Shown in pieces: positions 34,912 through 44,127 of a stretch of 64,000 nt of DNA. The notes under the pieces were generated by a model. That model did not search any database and was not told the origin of the DNA. It was given only the letters and a program-made list of their open reading frames with translations. This stretch comes from Pedococcus aerophilus. Lineage in GTDB: Bacteria; Actinomycetota; Actinomycetes; Actinomycetales; Dermatophilaceae. Location: NCBI RefSeq assembly GCF_039532215.1, contig NZ_BAAARN010000003.1, forward strand, positions 1 to 64,000, in the 5' to 3' direction. Positions within the stretch are counted from its first letter, which is position 1. Every line of letters starts with the position of its first letter. The translations under genes were made by a program, and so were the position numbers.

Positions 34912-36603
34912 ATGTCGACGAAAACCAAATCCGTTGTGGCTCTTGCCCTTTGCGGAGCCATGGGCCTGTCGGCCTGCGCGGGCAGCCGCTCAGCAGGAGG
35001 CGAGGGAGGTGGAGGCGCTGGTGGCGACGGCATGATCGCCCAGCTCAACTTCCCGTCGGACGCACCGGCGACCATCGGTGGACTGGTGGACTACAACCCT
35101 TACGCCGTCAACGCGGTCACCAAGACGTGGCTCTACGAGCCCCTGATGATCCGCAACGGCATCACGTGCAAGGTCACCCCATGGCTCGCCACGGACTTCA
35201 CGTGGGACGGCGGCGCGACCACCCTCGACTTCACCATCCGCGACGGCGTGAAGTGGAGCGACGGCCAGGCCTTCACGGCCAAGGACGTCGCCTTCACGCT
35301 GAACCTCGCGAAGCAGTACGCCGCGCTCGACCGCGCCGGCATCTGGACCGACGTCTTCGGCGCCCCGGCCAAGAGCGTCACCGCCACGGGCAACAAGATC
35401 CGGATCGAGTTCACCGGCAACGCCGCTCCGAAGTTCGACGAGCTCATCAAGATGCAGGTCCTGCCGGAGCACGTCTACGGTAAGGTGGGCGACCCGACGA
35501 AGTACATCGACAAGGCGCCGGTCGGCACCGGTCCGTTCAAGGTCGGCAGCTACAACGGCCGCCGCCTCGAGCTGGTCCGCCGCGCCGACTACTGGCAGGC
35601 CGACAAGGTCAAGGTCCAGAAGCTCGTGCTCGAGGGCAACTTCGAGGCTGCCCAGGCGGCCCTGAAGCTCAAAGCCGGCCAGCTCGACGCCTACCAGGGC
35701 GAGATCCCGAACCCCAAGCGTGCGTTCATCGACGCCGACCCCAAGACCAACCACCTGTACTTCCCGCCGAACGGCATGACCGTCTTCTCGCCGAACGTCG
35801 AGAAGGCACCGTTCAACGACGTGAAGTTCCGCGAGGCCATCGCCCAGGGCTTCAACCGCCAGGAGATGTCCGACAAGGCGACGTACGGGATCATGAAGCC
35901 CGCCAGCCAGACCGGGCTCAAGCTCCCCGCCGCCGCGAACCTCCTCCCGGAGCAGTACGCCGCGAACGGTGGTGCCAACACGGTGATCCCGTTCGACACC
36001 GCGAAGGCCAACCAGATGCTCGACGCGGCCGGCTACGCGAAGGGTCCCGACGGCAAGCGCACGACTCCTGACGGCAAGCCGATCAACATCACCTTCACGG
36101 TCCAGGCCGGCTACATCGACTACCAGTCGATGGCCGAGGTGATCGTCCGCGACCTCAACGCGATGGGCGTGAACTCGAAGGTGCTGGCCACCGCCCCTGA
36201 GTCGGTCGACGCGCAGAAGAAGAGCGGCGACTACCAGGCGATGCTCGAGTACCTGCACGGTGGCTGCGAGAACGCCAAGAACATCGGCGGCAAGCTGGCC
36301 TCCAACCAGATCCCCACCAAGACCGCGATCCTGGGCAACGTCGAGCGCTTCCGCGAAGCGTCCACGGACGCCACGGTCAAGGAGCTCAGCGCCACCGTCG
36401 ACGAGGCCAAGCAGAAGGAGCTCGTGGGCAAGCTCGTCGACACGATGATGACCAAGTACCCGGTCGTCCCGCTCATCTACGCCCCCGCGCGCATCTTCTA
36501 CCGCACGGACAAGGCCGTCGGCTGGCCGGACGAGGCGAACCCCTACGCCCAGCCCGCCGACGACCGGCTGCTGATCATCACCAACCTCAAGCCCGCCAAG
36601 TAG
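34912..36603 (+). CDS. Oligosaccharide/peptide-type ABC binding lipoprotein (SBP_bac_5)
   Basis: 563 residues. Lipobox L-S-A-C, then Gly-rich linker and a DppA/OppA-type (family 5) binding fold with T-L-D-F-T-I-R-D-G-V-K-W-S-D-G and V-G-T-G-P-F-K-V. GGAAGG lies before the ATG at 34912. Family 5 proteins carry peptides, nickel or, in several bacteria, cello- and laminari-oligosaccharides; the flanking GH94/GH3/GH35 genes make beta-oligosaccharide uptake the best guess. Confidence 0.88.
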   Translation: MSTKTKSVVALALCGAMGLSACAGSRSAGGEGGGGAGGDGMIAQLNFPSDAPATIGGLVDYNPYAVNAVTKTWLYEPLMIRNGITCKVTPWLATDFTWDGGATTLDFTIRDGVKWSDGQAFTAKDVAFTLNLAKQYAALDRAGIWTDVFGAPAKSVTATGNKIRIEFTGNAAPKFDELIKMQVLPEHVYGKVGDPTKYIDKAPVGTGPFKVGSYNGRRLELVRRADYWQADKVKVQKLVLEGNFEAAQAALKLKAGQLDAYQGEIPNPKRAFIDADPKTNHLYFPPNGMTVFSPNVEKAPFNDVKFREAIAQGFNRQEMSDKATYGIMKPASQTGLKLPAAANLLPEQYAANGGANTVIPFDTAKANQMLDAAGYAKGPDGKRTTPDGKPINITFTVQAGYIDYQSMAEVIVRDLNAMGVNSKVLATAPESVDAQKKSGDYQAMLEYLHGGCENAKNIGGKLASNQIPTKTAILGNVERFREASTDATVKELSATVDEAKQKELVGKLVDTMMTKYPVVPLIYAPARIFYRTDKAVGWPDEANPYAQPADDRLLIITNLKPAK

Positions 36604-36745
36604 CCCCGGCGAGGCACAGGTCCAGCAGCATCCCGCGCCAGTGGGGCACCGACACCCGGTGCCCCGCTGGCCCCCGGGGCCGTGAGGCCCACCACGAGCT
36701 CGACGGCCTGCGGCCCGAGGGCGCACACGGACAAGGAGGTCCGCC

Positions 36746-37735
36746 GTGAGGTACTTCGTCCGCAAGATCGCGTTCTTCCTCGCGACCCTCTGGGCCGCGA
36801 TCACCCTGAACTTCATCATCCCGAGGCTCCAGCCGGGTGATCCGGCCGAGGTGATGGTCCAGAAGCTCGCCGGCAAGGACGCGCAGCTCAACCCCGCTGC
36901 CGTCGAGGCGATGCGCGCCATGCTCGGCGCCCCCGAGGGCAACCTGTTCACGCAGTACGTCAGCTACCTGGGGGCCCTGTCGCGCGGCGACTTCGGCATC
37001 TCCTACACGTACTACCCGTACCCGGTGACCGAGGTGATCGGCCAGGCCCTTCCCTGGACCCTGGTCCTGGTCGGGGTCACCCAGGTCCTGGCCTTCATCA
37101 TCGGCATCACCCTGGGCGCGTACGCCGCGTGGCGGCGCAACACCCGGTTCGACAGCATCGTGACGCTGGGGTCCACGTTCATCGGGACGCTTCCGTCGTT
37201 CTGGATCGCGTTGCTGCTGCTGTTCTTCTTCGGCTACACGGTGGGCTGGTTCCCGACCAGTGGCGGGTACTCCGCCTCCACGCCGGGTCTCAACGGCCCC
37301 TTCATCACCGAGGCCGTGTCGCACTCGTTCCTGCCCGCCCTGTCGCTGCTCATCACGGCGCCCATCGGCTGGATCCTCGGCATGCGCAACACCATGGTGA
37401 TGAACCTCGGCGAGGACTACATCCGGCTCGCGAAGGCCAAGGGCCTCCCCGACCGCGTGGTCGCCCTGCGGTATGCAGCGCGAAATGCCTTGCTGCCCAG
37501 CGTCACCGGCTTCGCCATCGCCTTGGGTGGCGTGCTCGGTGGCTCGATCCTCGTGGAGCAGATCTACGACTACCCCGGCATGGGGCGGCTCATGGGTGAG
37601 GCGATCGGCAACCGTGACTTCCCGCTGCTGCAGACCCTGCTCCTGTTCATCATCGTCGGCGTCCTGCTGGCGAACCTCGTCGCGGACCTCCTCTACGGGG
37701 TGCTCGACCCGCGTGCACGGAGGGCGCAGTCATGA
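36746..37735 (+). CDS. ABC permease, DppB type
   Basis: 329 residues, GTG start after AAGGAGGT. Six helices, large first extracytoplasmic loop, and the EAA loop region Y-I-R-L-A-K-A-K-G-L-P. Ends in L-Y-G-V-L-D-P-R-A-R as DppB/OppB proteins do. Its stop overlaps the DppC start (ATGA, 37732-37735). Confidence 0.93.
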   Translation: MRYFVRKIAFFLATLWAAITLNFIIPRLQPGDPAEVMVQKLAGKDAQLNPAAVEAMRAMLGAPEGNLFTQYVSYLGALSRGDFGISYTYYPYPVTEVIGQALPWTLVLVGVTQVLAFIIGITLGAYAAWRRNTRFDSIVTLGSTFIGTLPSFWIALLLLFFFGYTVGWFPTSGGYSASTPGLNGPFITEAVSHSFLPALSLLITAPIGWILGMRNTMVMNLGEDYIRLAKAKGLPDRVVALRYAARNALLPSVTGFAIALGGVLGGSILVEQIYDYPGMGRLMGEAIGNRDFPLLQTLLLFIIVGVLLANLVADLLYGVLDPRARRAQS

Positions 37736-38664
37736 CCGCAGGAATCGTCCAGACCGGCTCTGAGGAGCGTCCCGGCGACGCCACGGACGAGCGGAGCGAA
37801 GGCGACGCCGGCTACAGCCAGCAGCGCTGGTGGCAGCTGCTGTGGAGCAACACCAAGGCGCGCGTGGGCATCATCCTGCTGCTGGCCTTCGTCCTGGTCG
37901 CGGTCTTCGCACCGCTCATCGCCCCCTACGAGGGCACCCGCTCCGACTTCGAGGCGCTGCTCCCCGTCAGTGGTGACCACCTCCTCGGCACCACGAGCCA
38001 GGGTGCGGACATCTTCTCCCAGCTCGTGTACGGCAGCCGGGTGTCCCTCGCCGTCGGGCTGTTCGGCGGTCTCGTCTCGACCGCGATCGCCCTCGTCATC
38101 GGCATGTGGTCGGGATACAAGGAGGGGACGGTGGTCGACGACGTCCTGTCCTTCATCACCAACGTCGCCATCGTCGTCCCCGTGCTCCCCCTGATGATCG
38201 TGCTGATCGCCTACAGCGAGGTCCGCGGCATCCCGCTCATCGTGTTCGTCATCGGGGTCACGTCGTGGGCCGGTCACGCCCGGGCGAAGCGCTCGCAGAT
38301 CATCACCCTGCGCAACCGCGACTTCGTCACCGCGGCGAAGTTCGCCGGCGAGGGCTCGGGGCGGATCATCTTCCGGGAGATCATGCCGAGCATGACCTCT
38401 CTGGTCGCCGCCGGCTTCGTCGGGGCGTCCACCGGCGCCATCGGCGCGGAGGCGGGCCTGTCCTTCCTCGGCCTCGGCGACCCGAACTCGATCTCGTGGG
38501 GAACCATGCTCTACCAGGCCGACTCGCAGGGGGCCGTCGGCCAGGGGCTGTGGGCGTGGGTCCTCGCACCCGGCCTCGTCCTCGCGCTGCTCATCACCTC
38601 GCTGACGTTCATCAACTTCGGCGTCGACCTGCTGTCCAACCCCCACCTCCGGGAGGACTCGTGA
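37732..38664 (+). CDS. ABC permease, DppC type
   Basis: 310 residues. Cytoplasmic N-terminus, then six helices; L-L-G-T-T-S-Q-G-A-D-I-F-S-Q-L-V is the DppC/OppC signature (usually L-G-T-D-x-x-G-R-D). F-V-T-A-A-K-F-A-G-E-G-S is the EAA loop. GTGA overlap with the ATPase gene. Confidence 0.93.
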   Translation: MTAGIVQTGSEERPGDATDERSEGDAGYSQQRWWQLLWSNTKARVGIILLLAFVLVAVFAPLIAPYEGTRSDFEALLPVSGDHLLGTTSQGADIFSQLVYGSRVSLAVGLFGGLVSTAIALVIGMWSGYKEGTVVDDVLSFITNVAIVVPVLPLMIVLIAYSEVRGIPLIVFVIGVTSWAGHARAKRSQIITLRNRDFVTAAKFAGEGSGRIIFREIMPSMTSLVAAGFVGASTGAIGAEAGLSFLGLGDPNSISWGTMLYQADSQGAVGQGLWAWVLAPGLVLALLITSLTFINFGVDLLSNPHLREDS

Positions 38665-40616
38665 CGACCACCGACCGCACCGCGGCCGACCCGCTCACCG
38701 TGACCGGCGCGAGCACCGACAGCCGCCCCAACGGGGGCCCCCTGCTACGGGTCCGTGACCTCAGCGTCCGGTTCGAGCCGAAGATGTCGCCGGCCCTCAC
38801 CGCCGTGGACAAGGTCAGCTTCGACCTCCACGACGGCGAGTTCGTCGGGCTCATCGGAGAGTCCGGCAGTGGCAAGTCCACGCTGGCCATGGCGCTGCTC
38901 AGCCTGCTCGAGCGACCGGGTCGGATCAGCAACGGCACGATCGAGTTCGACGGCCAGGACATCGCGTCGATGTCGCAGGAGGATCTGCGGAAGCGTCGCT
39001 GGCGCGACATCGCCACCGTGTTCCAGAGCAGCATGAACTCGCTCAACCCCGTCATGCGGGTCGAGGCGCAGTTCCGTGACGCCATCGAGGAGCACAGCGA
39101 CCTGCGCGGTGACGCCGTCACCGCCCGCGTCCGTGAGCTCTTCGAGATGGTCATGATCGACGAGAAGTTCATGAGCGCGTACCCGCACGAGCTGTCCGGC
39201 GGCATGAAGCAGCGCATCAACCTCGCCCTCGCCCTGTGCAACCGGCCGCGCTTCGTCCTGCTCGACGAGCCCACGACCGGGCTGGACGTCGTCGTCCAGC
39301 GCTCCATCCTCGAGGCGGTCCGCCGGCTCCAGAAGGAGCAGGGCTTCGCCGTGCTGTTCATCAGCCACGACATCGGCACCGTCATGGAGCTCTCCGACCG
39401 CATCTTCGTGATGTACGCGGGGCAGCTCGTCGAGCAGCAGGCAGCTACCACCCTGGTGAGCGACCCGCTGCACCCCTACTCCAAGGGACTGCTCGGCTCC
39501 TACAGCAACCCCAGGGCCGACACGGTGCGGGTCACCTACATCCCCGGTCGACCGCCGGACCTCACGCGGCCCATCAGCGGCTGCCGGTTCGCGGCGCGCT
39601 GCCCGGAGGCCATCGAGCGCTGCACCACCGACGAGCCCCAGCTGCTGCCCCTCGCGGGTGGGCGGGTGGCCTGCCACGTTGCGCACCTCCAGCGCGGACC
39701 GTCGCAGGACAAGCCCGAGGGACTGCCGGAGCGCACCTCACGGTTCGCCGGGCCGGAGTTCGTCAAGACCGCCGAGGACACCGAGCGCGCCCTGCGCGGT
39801 GAGGTGTTCCTCGAGGTCGACTCGGTGACCAAGGTCTTCGAGCGCCGACGCGGCCTCAAGAAGCAGCAGACCCTGGCCGTCGACGACGTGTCGTTCTCCC
39901 TGCGCAAGGGCGAGGTCACCGCGCTGGTCGGCCAGAGCGGAAGCGGCAAGACGACGCTCGCCCGCATGATCACCGGCGTCGACAAGCCCACCCGCGGGAC
40001 GATCCGCTTCACGGGCTCCGAGGGCACCATCGCGGTGGAGAAGCTGCGCACCCGCCAGCTGCGCGACTACCGCAAGCACGTGCAGATGGTGTTCCAGGAC
40101 CCCTACAGCTCGCTGAACCCGGCACTCACGCTGCGCTACACGCTGACCCGGCCGCTGCGGAACCACCGCGGGCTGTCGGCGCAGGAGGCCGACAAGGTCG
40201 CCGGTGAGCTAATGGAGACCGTGGCGCTCACGCCGAGCAACCGGTTCCTCGACCGCTACCCGCACGAGCTGTCCGGTGGCCAGCGCCAGCGCGTGGTCAT
40301 CGCCCGCGCCCTGGCGGCCAACCCGGAGCTCATCGTCGCGGACGAGCCCATCTCGAGCCTCGACGTCTCCATCCGCGCCGAGGTGCTCGAGCTGCTCCAG
40401 GAGCTCGTCACCGCGCACGACATCGGGGTCCTCTACATCACCCACGACCTGCTCAGCGCCCGCCTCCTCGCGGACGAGATCCTCGTGCTCTCCAACGGCG
40501 TCGTCGTCGAGCAGGGCCACGCCCTCGACGTGATCCGGAACCCGAGGGACGCGTACACGCAGACCCTGCTCGACGCCATACCCAACCCGTTCGAGCAGGC
40601 GACCACCGTGTCCTGA
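38661..40616 (+). CDS. Fused double ATPase of the oligosaccharide ABC importer (DppD-DppF)
   Basis: 651 residues holding two complete ATPases. First: Walker A G-E-S-G-S-G-K-S-T, signature L-S-G-G-M-K-Q-R, Walker B L-L-D-E-P. Second: Walker A G-Q-S-G-S-G-K-T-T, signature L-S-G-G-Q-R-Q-R, Walker B V-A-D-E-P. After the first half a Cys cluster (C-R-F-A-A-R-C-P, then C and C) is the usual oligopeptide-ATPase FeS/zinc extension. Normally two genes; here fused in one chain. GTG start overlapping the DppC stop. Confidence 0.93.
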   Translation: MTTTDRTAADPLTVTGASTDSRPNGGPLLRVRDLSVRFEPKMSPALTAVDKVSFDLHDGEFVGLIGESGSGKSTLAMALLSLLERPGRISNGTIEFDGQDIASMSQEDLRKRRWRDIATVFQSSMNSLNPVMRVEAQFRDAIEEHSDLRGDAVTARVRELFEMVMIDEKFMSAYPHELSGGMKQRINLALALCNRPRFVLLDEPTTGLDVVVQRSILEAVRRLQKEQGFAVLFISHDIGTVMELSDRIFVMYAGQLVEQQAATTLVSDPLHPYSKGLLGSYSNPRADTVRVTYIPGRPPDLTRPISGCRFAARCPEAIERCTTDEPQLLPLAGGRVACHVAHLQRGPSQDKPEGLPERTSRFAGPEFVKTAEDTERALRGEVFLEVDSVTKVFERRRGLKKQQTLAVDDVSFSLRKGEVTALVGQSGSGKTTLARMITGVDKPTRGTIRFTGSEGTIAVEKLRTRQLRDYRKHVQMVFQDPYSSLNPALTLRYTLTRPLRNHRGLSAQEADKVAGELMETVALTPSNRFLDRYPHELSGGQRQRVVIARALAANPELIVADEPISSLDVSIRAEVLELLQELVTAHDIGVLYITHDLLSARLLADEILVLSNGVVVEQGHALDVIRNPRDAYTQTLLDAIPNPFEQATTVS

Positions 40617-40692
40617 GCGTCCGGGGCGGCGCCGCCTGCTTGTCCATGACGGGCGCGCCAGCAAGGATGCTCCCCATGGACAGGGCCCCCCG

Positions 40693-41769
40693 GTGAGCGT
40701 CGAGGCCGACGACCGGCCGGTGACGATCTACACGGTGGCCGAGCGGGCCGGGGTCAGCATCGCCACCGTCTCCCGGGTGCTGCAGGGGTCGGCCCGCTCG
40801 TCCCCCCTCACCCGCCAGAAGGTCCTGCGTGCCGTCGAGGAGCTCGACTACGTGCCGCTGCGCGCCGCCCGCACCTTGGACGTCAAGCGCCACGAGGCCC
40901 ATGGGCTGGTGCTCCCCGGGCTCACCGGTCCGTACTTCGCCGAGCTGCTCGCGGGCTACGAGTCCACGGCGGCGCAGTACGGCCAGTCCGTCGTGGTCGT
41001 CCTGGCTGCCGGCCTCGCCGACCTCGACACGACCCTGCGCACGCTGCTCGCCCGGGTCGACGGCCTGGTCCTCACCCACGGCACCGCGAGCGACTCGATC
41101 ATCCGGACGCTGGCGACCAAGACGCCGACCGTCGTCCTCGCCCACGCGCCGATCGAGGGCTGCGACACCGTCGTCGTGGAGAACCGCGAGAGCGCCGAGG
41201 AGCTGACCACCCACCTGCTCGAGCACGGTCGCCGCAAGCTGGTCTTCGTCGGGGACCCCGAGACGTCGCACGACATCAGCGAGCGCTACGACGGGTTCGT
41301 CACCGCCCTGTCGTCCGCGGGTCTCGAGGAGGCGAGGCCACCGATGCGCGTGTGGTTCGAGGAGTCCTCGGCCCTCGAGATCGTCCAGACCCTGATGGAC
41401 GATCCGGGCGGTGTCGACGCCCTGGTCTGCGCGAACGACGAGCTCGCGCTGGCGACGATGACGCTGCTGTCCCGTCGCGGTGTGGTCGTGCCGCGCGATC
41501 TCGCGATCGTCGGGTTCGACGACATCATGGCCTCGCGCTACGTCGACCCCGGCCTGACCACCGTCAAGCAGCCGACCCACGGCCTGGGCCGGTGGGCGGC
41601 CATCCGCCTGCACGAACGCATCCAGGGCCGTACCCGTGACGTCGCCCCGCAGATCCTGCCCACCCAGGTGGTGCGGCGCGGCTCGTGCGGGTGCCCGTGG
41701 GACGGCCCCGAGATCCGCCCGAGGCAGCGGCAGCCCGTCGCCGCCGACAGCATCGCCAGCCCCGCCTGA
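40693..41769 (+). CDS. LacI-family regulator of the beta-glucan locus
   Basis: 358 residues from a GTG. N-terminal LacI helix-turn-helix at about 11-30 with hinge L-R-A-A-R-T-L, then a periplasmic-binding-like sugar domain ending in L-A-I-V-G-F-D-D-I and T-T-V-K-Q-P. It should bind the palindrome at 34821 and release it upon binding a sugar. Last gene of the rightward operon, 76 bases after the ATPase. Confidence 0.92.
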   Translation: MSVEADDRPVTIYTVAERAGVSIATVSRVLQGSARSSPLTRQKVLRAVEELDYVPLRAARTLDVKRHEAHGLVLPGLTGPYFAELLAGYESTAAQYGQSVVVVLAAGLADLDTTLRTLLARVDGLVLTHGTASDSIIRTLATKTPTVVLAHAPIEGCDTVVVENRESAEELTTHLLEHGRRKLVFVGDPETSHDISERYDGFVTALSSAGLEEARPPMRVWFEESSALEIVQTLMDDPGGVDALVCANDELALATMTLLSRRGVVVPRDLAIVGFDDIMASRYVDPGLTTVKQPTHGLGRWAAIRLHERIQGRTRDVAPQILPTQVVRRGSCGCPWDGPEIRPRQRQPVAADSIASPA

Positions 41770-41861
41770 CCCAGTCGCCGCGACCGGGCCGTGACCTCGT
41801 CGCGCCCCAACCGTGACGAGCAGTTCTCCGGGACGTGACCCGCGCCGGCGGACGAGCCGCC

Positions 41862-43151
41862 ATGCTCTGCGGCATGCACGGGGGACCTGGCGGGGAGCGG
41901 GGCGCGCGAGCCCGGACGGCGTTGCGGTGGCTGGGTGCCCCGCCGACCGTCCTGGCCCTCGTCGTGCTCGTCCTCAACGACCACGTGTGGAAGCACCAGT
42001 GGCCGGGTCCGGTCACCGGCAAGGTCAGCGACGTGGCCGGGCTGCTCGTCGCCCCGCCCCTGATCGCCCTGGCCATGTCCCCCTTGCGTATGGTGCGCCG
42101 CCCCGACCGCTGGGCGGTCGCCGCCGTGGCACTCGGGTTCACCGCGACCAAGACGAGCGACGCCGGTGCGGCCACGGCGTCGGCGGCGTGGTCGATCATC
42201 ACGCCGTCCTTCGTCCGCGCCGACGCGACCGATCTGCTCGCCCTGCCGGTCCTGCTCGTCGCCCTCGCCACGGCGCGGTGGGCGCGAGCACCCGGCCCGG
42301 ACCTGCGTCGTCGCGCCACCCTGGCCGTCGGCGCCCTCGTCCTCCCCGGCGCCGTCCTGGGCACCGCCGCCACCTCGGCCTGCATGGAGCACCCCGAGGT
42401 CCGTGCGGTCACCGCGGTGTCCGGACGGCTGGCCACGAGCCCGCTCGGCTGGACGGAGGACTTCGTCGTCAAGGCCGACCACCGCGAGCAGACCGTCCAG
42501 GGCGGAGCCCTGGTGGACCTCACGCCAGAGGACCGCGAGCGCGTGGAGGGGGCCGAGGGCACCTACCGTGACCCCTTCGGCACGACCGTCACGCAGGCCT
42601 GCTCGCGCGCGCAGCGCGAACGGTGCTGGCGCCTGCCCACGAGGGGTCGCGTGCTGGTGGAGGCGAGCACCGACGGGGGTCGCACCTGGGCCCGTGACTA
42701 CGCGCCGGGCAAGCGCTACCGCGAGGAGGTCGTGGCGGAACTCGGCGAGAAGTGCGACGAGGCAGCGGTGTTCGACGTGACCGACGTCGCGGTGGCCGAC
42801 ACCCCCGATGGTCCTGTCGTCGCGGTGGCCCTGCGTGCGGCCGGGCTGGCCGTCCGGTCTGCGTCCGGCTCATGGACCCGGGTCCCGTTTCCCGACGACG
42901 AGGAGGTCGGCACGCCGGTCGGCACGACCTCGCCCCCGCCGAGCCTGTCGGGCGGCACCAGCAGCACTGGGGCACCTGGCGGCACCGACCGGCCCACCCC
43001 GGCACCGGAGCCCCTCGTCCCGCTCGACCCCCTCACCCCGCACCCCCCGGAGCCCACCGGCGGACGGCCCACAGGTCCCCCGACCCGGTCCTGCACCGTG
43101 CAGTGCCAGCACCAGGACCGCACCCCGGAACCGGCCCCGACGCGGGTCTGA
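41862..43151 (+). CDS. Membrane protein with extracytoplasmic BNR-like segment
   Basis: About 429 residues. Four to five helices in the first 180 residues, then an extracytoplasmic domain with A-S-T-D-G-G-R-T-W, an Asp-box/BNR-type motif, and a Pro/Thr-rich tail (from about 335). Family not recognised. Start uncertain: GTG 41835, ATG 41862 or ATG 41874; the last has CATGCT seven bases upstream. Confidence 0.7.
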   Translation: MLCGMHGGPGGERGARARTALRWLGAPPTVLALVVLVLNDHVWKHQWPGPVTGKVSDVAGLLVAPPLIALAMSPLRMVRRPDRWAVAAVALGFTATKTSDAGAATASAAWSIITPSFVRADATDLLALPVLLVALATARWARAPGPDLRRRATLAVGALVLPGAVLGTAATSACMEHPEVRAVTAVSGRLATSPLGWTEDFVVKADHREQTVQGGALVDLTPEDRERVEGAEGTYRDPFGTTVTQACSRAQRERCWRLPTRGRVLVEASTDGGRTWARDYAPGKRYREEVVAELGEKCDEAAVFDVTDVAVADTPDGPVVAVALRAAGLAVRSASGSWTRVPFPDDEEVGTPVGTTSPPPSLSGGTSSTGAPGGTDRPTPAPEPLVPLDPLTPHPPEPTGGRPTGPPTRSCTVQCQHQDRTPEPAPTRV

Positions 43152-43177
43152 CCTGCACCGACGAGGTTGGGGAATGC

Positions 43178-43202
43178 AACCATCAAGTTGATGGTTCAAC
43201 TT
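43178..43202. promoter_or_regulatory. Overlapping operator palindromes before the nitroreductase gene
   Basis: AACCATCAAGTTGATGGTT (43178-43196) is a perfect 19-bp palindrome and overlaps a second one, AAGTTGA-TGGT-TCAACTT (43185-43202), just before the ATG at 43206. The TTCAAC/GTTGAA character is typical of MarR or HxlR regulators. No regulator gene is adjacent, so the binding protein is unknown. Confidence 0.65.
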
Positions 43203-43205
43203 CTC

Positions 43206-43856
43206 ATGACCCAGACCCACGATGACCTGACCGAGCTGACCGAGCTCGAGGCCCAGTTCGCCGACCGGCTCGAGCTCACCCCCGAGGCCGCCGACCTGCT
43301 CTTCCGCGAGGCCCGCAGCGCCAACTCCTTCAGCGACGAGCCCGTCACCGACGAGCAGGTGCGCGCCATCTACGAGCTCATCAAGTGGGGTCCCACCGCG
43401 ATGAACAACCAGCCCCTGCGCATCGTCCTGGTCCGCTCCCCCGAGGCCCGTGGCCGCCTGGTCGAGCACATGGGTGGCAACAACAAGCCGAAGACCTCGA
43501 CCGCCCCGCTGGTCGCCGTCCTCGCCGCCGACGACGACTTCCACGACGAGCTGCCCACGGTCTTCCCCGTCTTCCCCGGCGCTCGCGACATGCTGGCCGC
43601 CGACGACGCCAACCGCCGCACCACGGCCGACCTCAATGCCGCGCTCCAAGCCGCCTACTTCATCATCGGCGTGCGCGCCGCGGGTCTGGCCGCAGGCCCG
43701 ATGACGGGCTTCGACGCCGACGGCGTGACCCGCGAGTTCTTCCCCGACGGCAAGCACCGCGCGTTCATGGTCGTCAACATCGGCCGCCCGGGCCCCGACG
43801 CGTGGTTCGACCGTCTTCCGCGGCTCGGCTACGACGAGGTCGTCACCACCGCCTGA
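43206..43856 (+). CDS. Nitroreductase-family protein (RutE/HadB type)
   Basis: 216 residues. L-T-P-E-A-A-D-L-L-F-R-E-A-R-S-A-N-S-F and D-E-P-V-T-D-E-Q-V-R-A-I-Y-E-L-I-K-W-G-P-T-A-M-N-N-Q-P fit the malonic semialdehyde reductase RutE-like nitroreductases, FMN-dependent homodimers. Reaction probably reduction of malonic semialdehyde or an unknown quinone/nitro compound. The ATG at 43206 is used because both palindromes would otherwise fall inside the gene. Confidence 0.85.
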   Translation: MTQTHDDLTELTELEAQFADRLELTPEAADLLFREARSANSFSDEPVTDEQVRAIYELIKWGPTAMNNQPLRIVLVRSPEARGRLVEHMGGNNKPKTSTAPLVAVLAADDDFHDELPTVFPVFPGARDMLAADDANRRTTADLNAALQAAYFIIGVRAAGLAAGPMTGFDADGVTREFFPDGKHRAFMVVNIGRPGPDAWFDRLPRLGYDEVVTTA

Positions 43857-43887
43857 CGGCCACGATCTGGACAGTGTCCTAAACCCG

Positions 43888-43916
43888 TTGCGGTCGACGC
43901 CGAACCGATTTAGCGT
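43888..43916 (+). promoter_or_regulatory. Candidate promoter of the micro-ORF
   Basis: TTGCGG (43888-43893) and TAGCGT (43911-43916) are spaced by 17 bases. The transcript would begin just before the strong GGAGGTGGT of the small ORF. Confidence 0.45.
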
Positions 43917-43947
43917 CGAGGTACACGGAAGGGAGGTGGTCCAGGAA

Positions 43948-43986
43948 TTGATTTCTTATTGGACGCGTGAGGTGACTGCGCGCTAG
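43948..43986 (+). CDS. Possible micro-ORF (12 residues, MISYWTREVTAR)
   Basis: A nearly perfect ribosome site GGGAGGTGGT (43931-43940) lies seven bases before a TTG codon that opens ATT-TCT-TAT-TGG-ACG-CGT-GAG-GTG-ACT-GCG-CGC-TAG. A GTG at 43936 in the same frame would give 16 residues. Codons such as ATT, TCT and TAT are almost absent from real genes in the window, so the nucleotides themselves may be under selection, for example as a leader RNA. It sits alone in a 428-base gap; nothing downstream in the same direction is expressed by it. Confidence 0.45.
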   Translation: MISYWTREVTAR

Positions 43987-44127
43987 GTGCGCAACGTCGA
44001 CTGCTTCGACGGCGCAACGTGCGCAATCCCAAGCAGTTCACCGCAGCCCGTGGGCCGTGCAAGTCGTCCCCTGCACATGCTGAGCCGCTGGATTTCGGCG
44101 AGGCAGGGCCCGCGGGCTGTTCCATGC

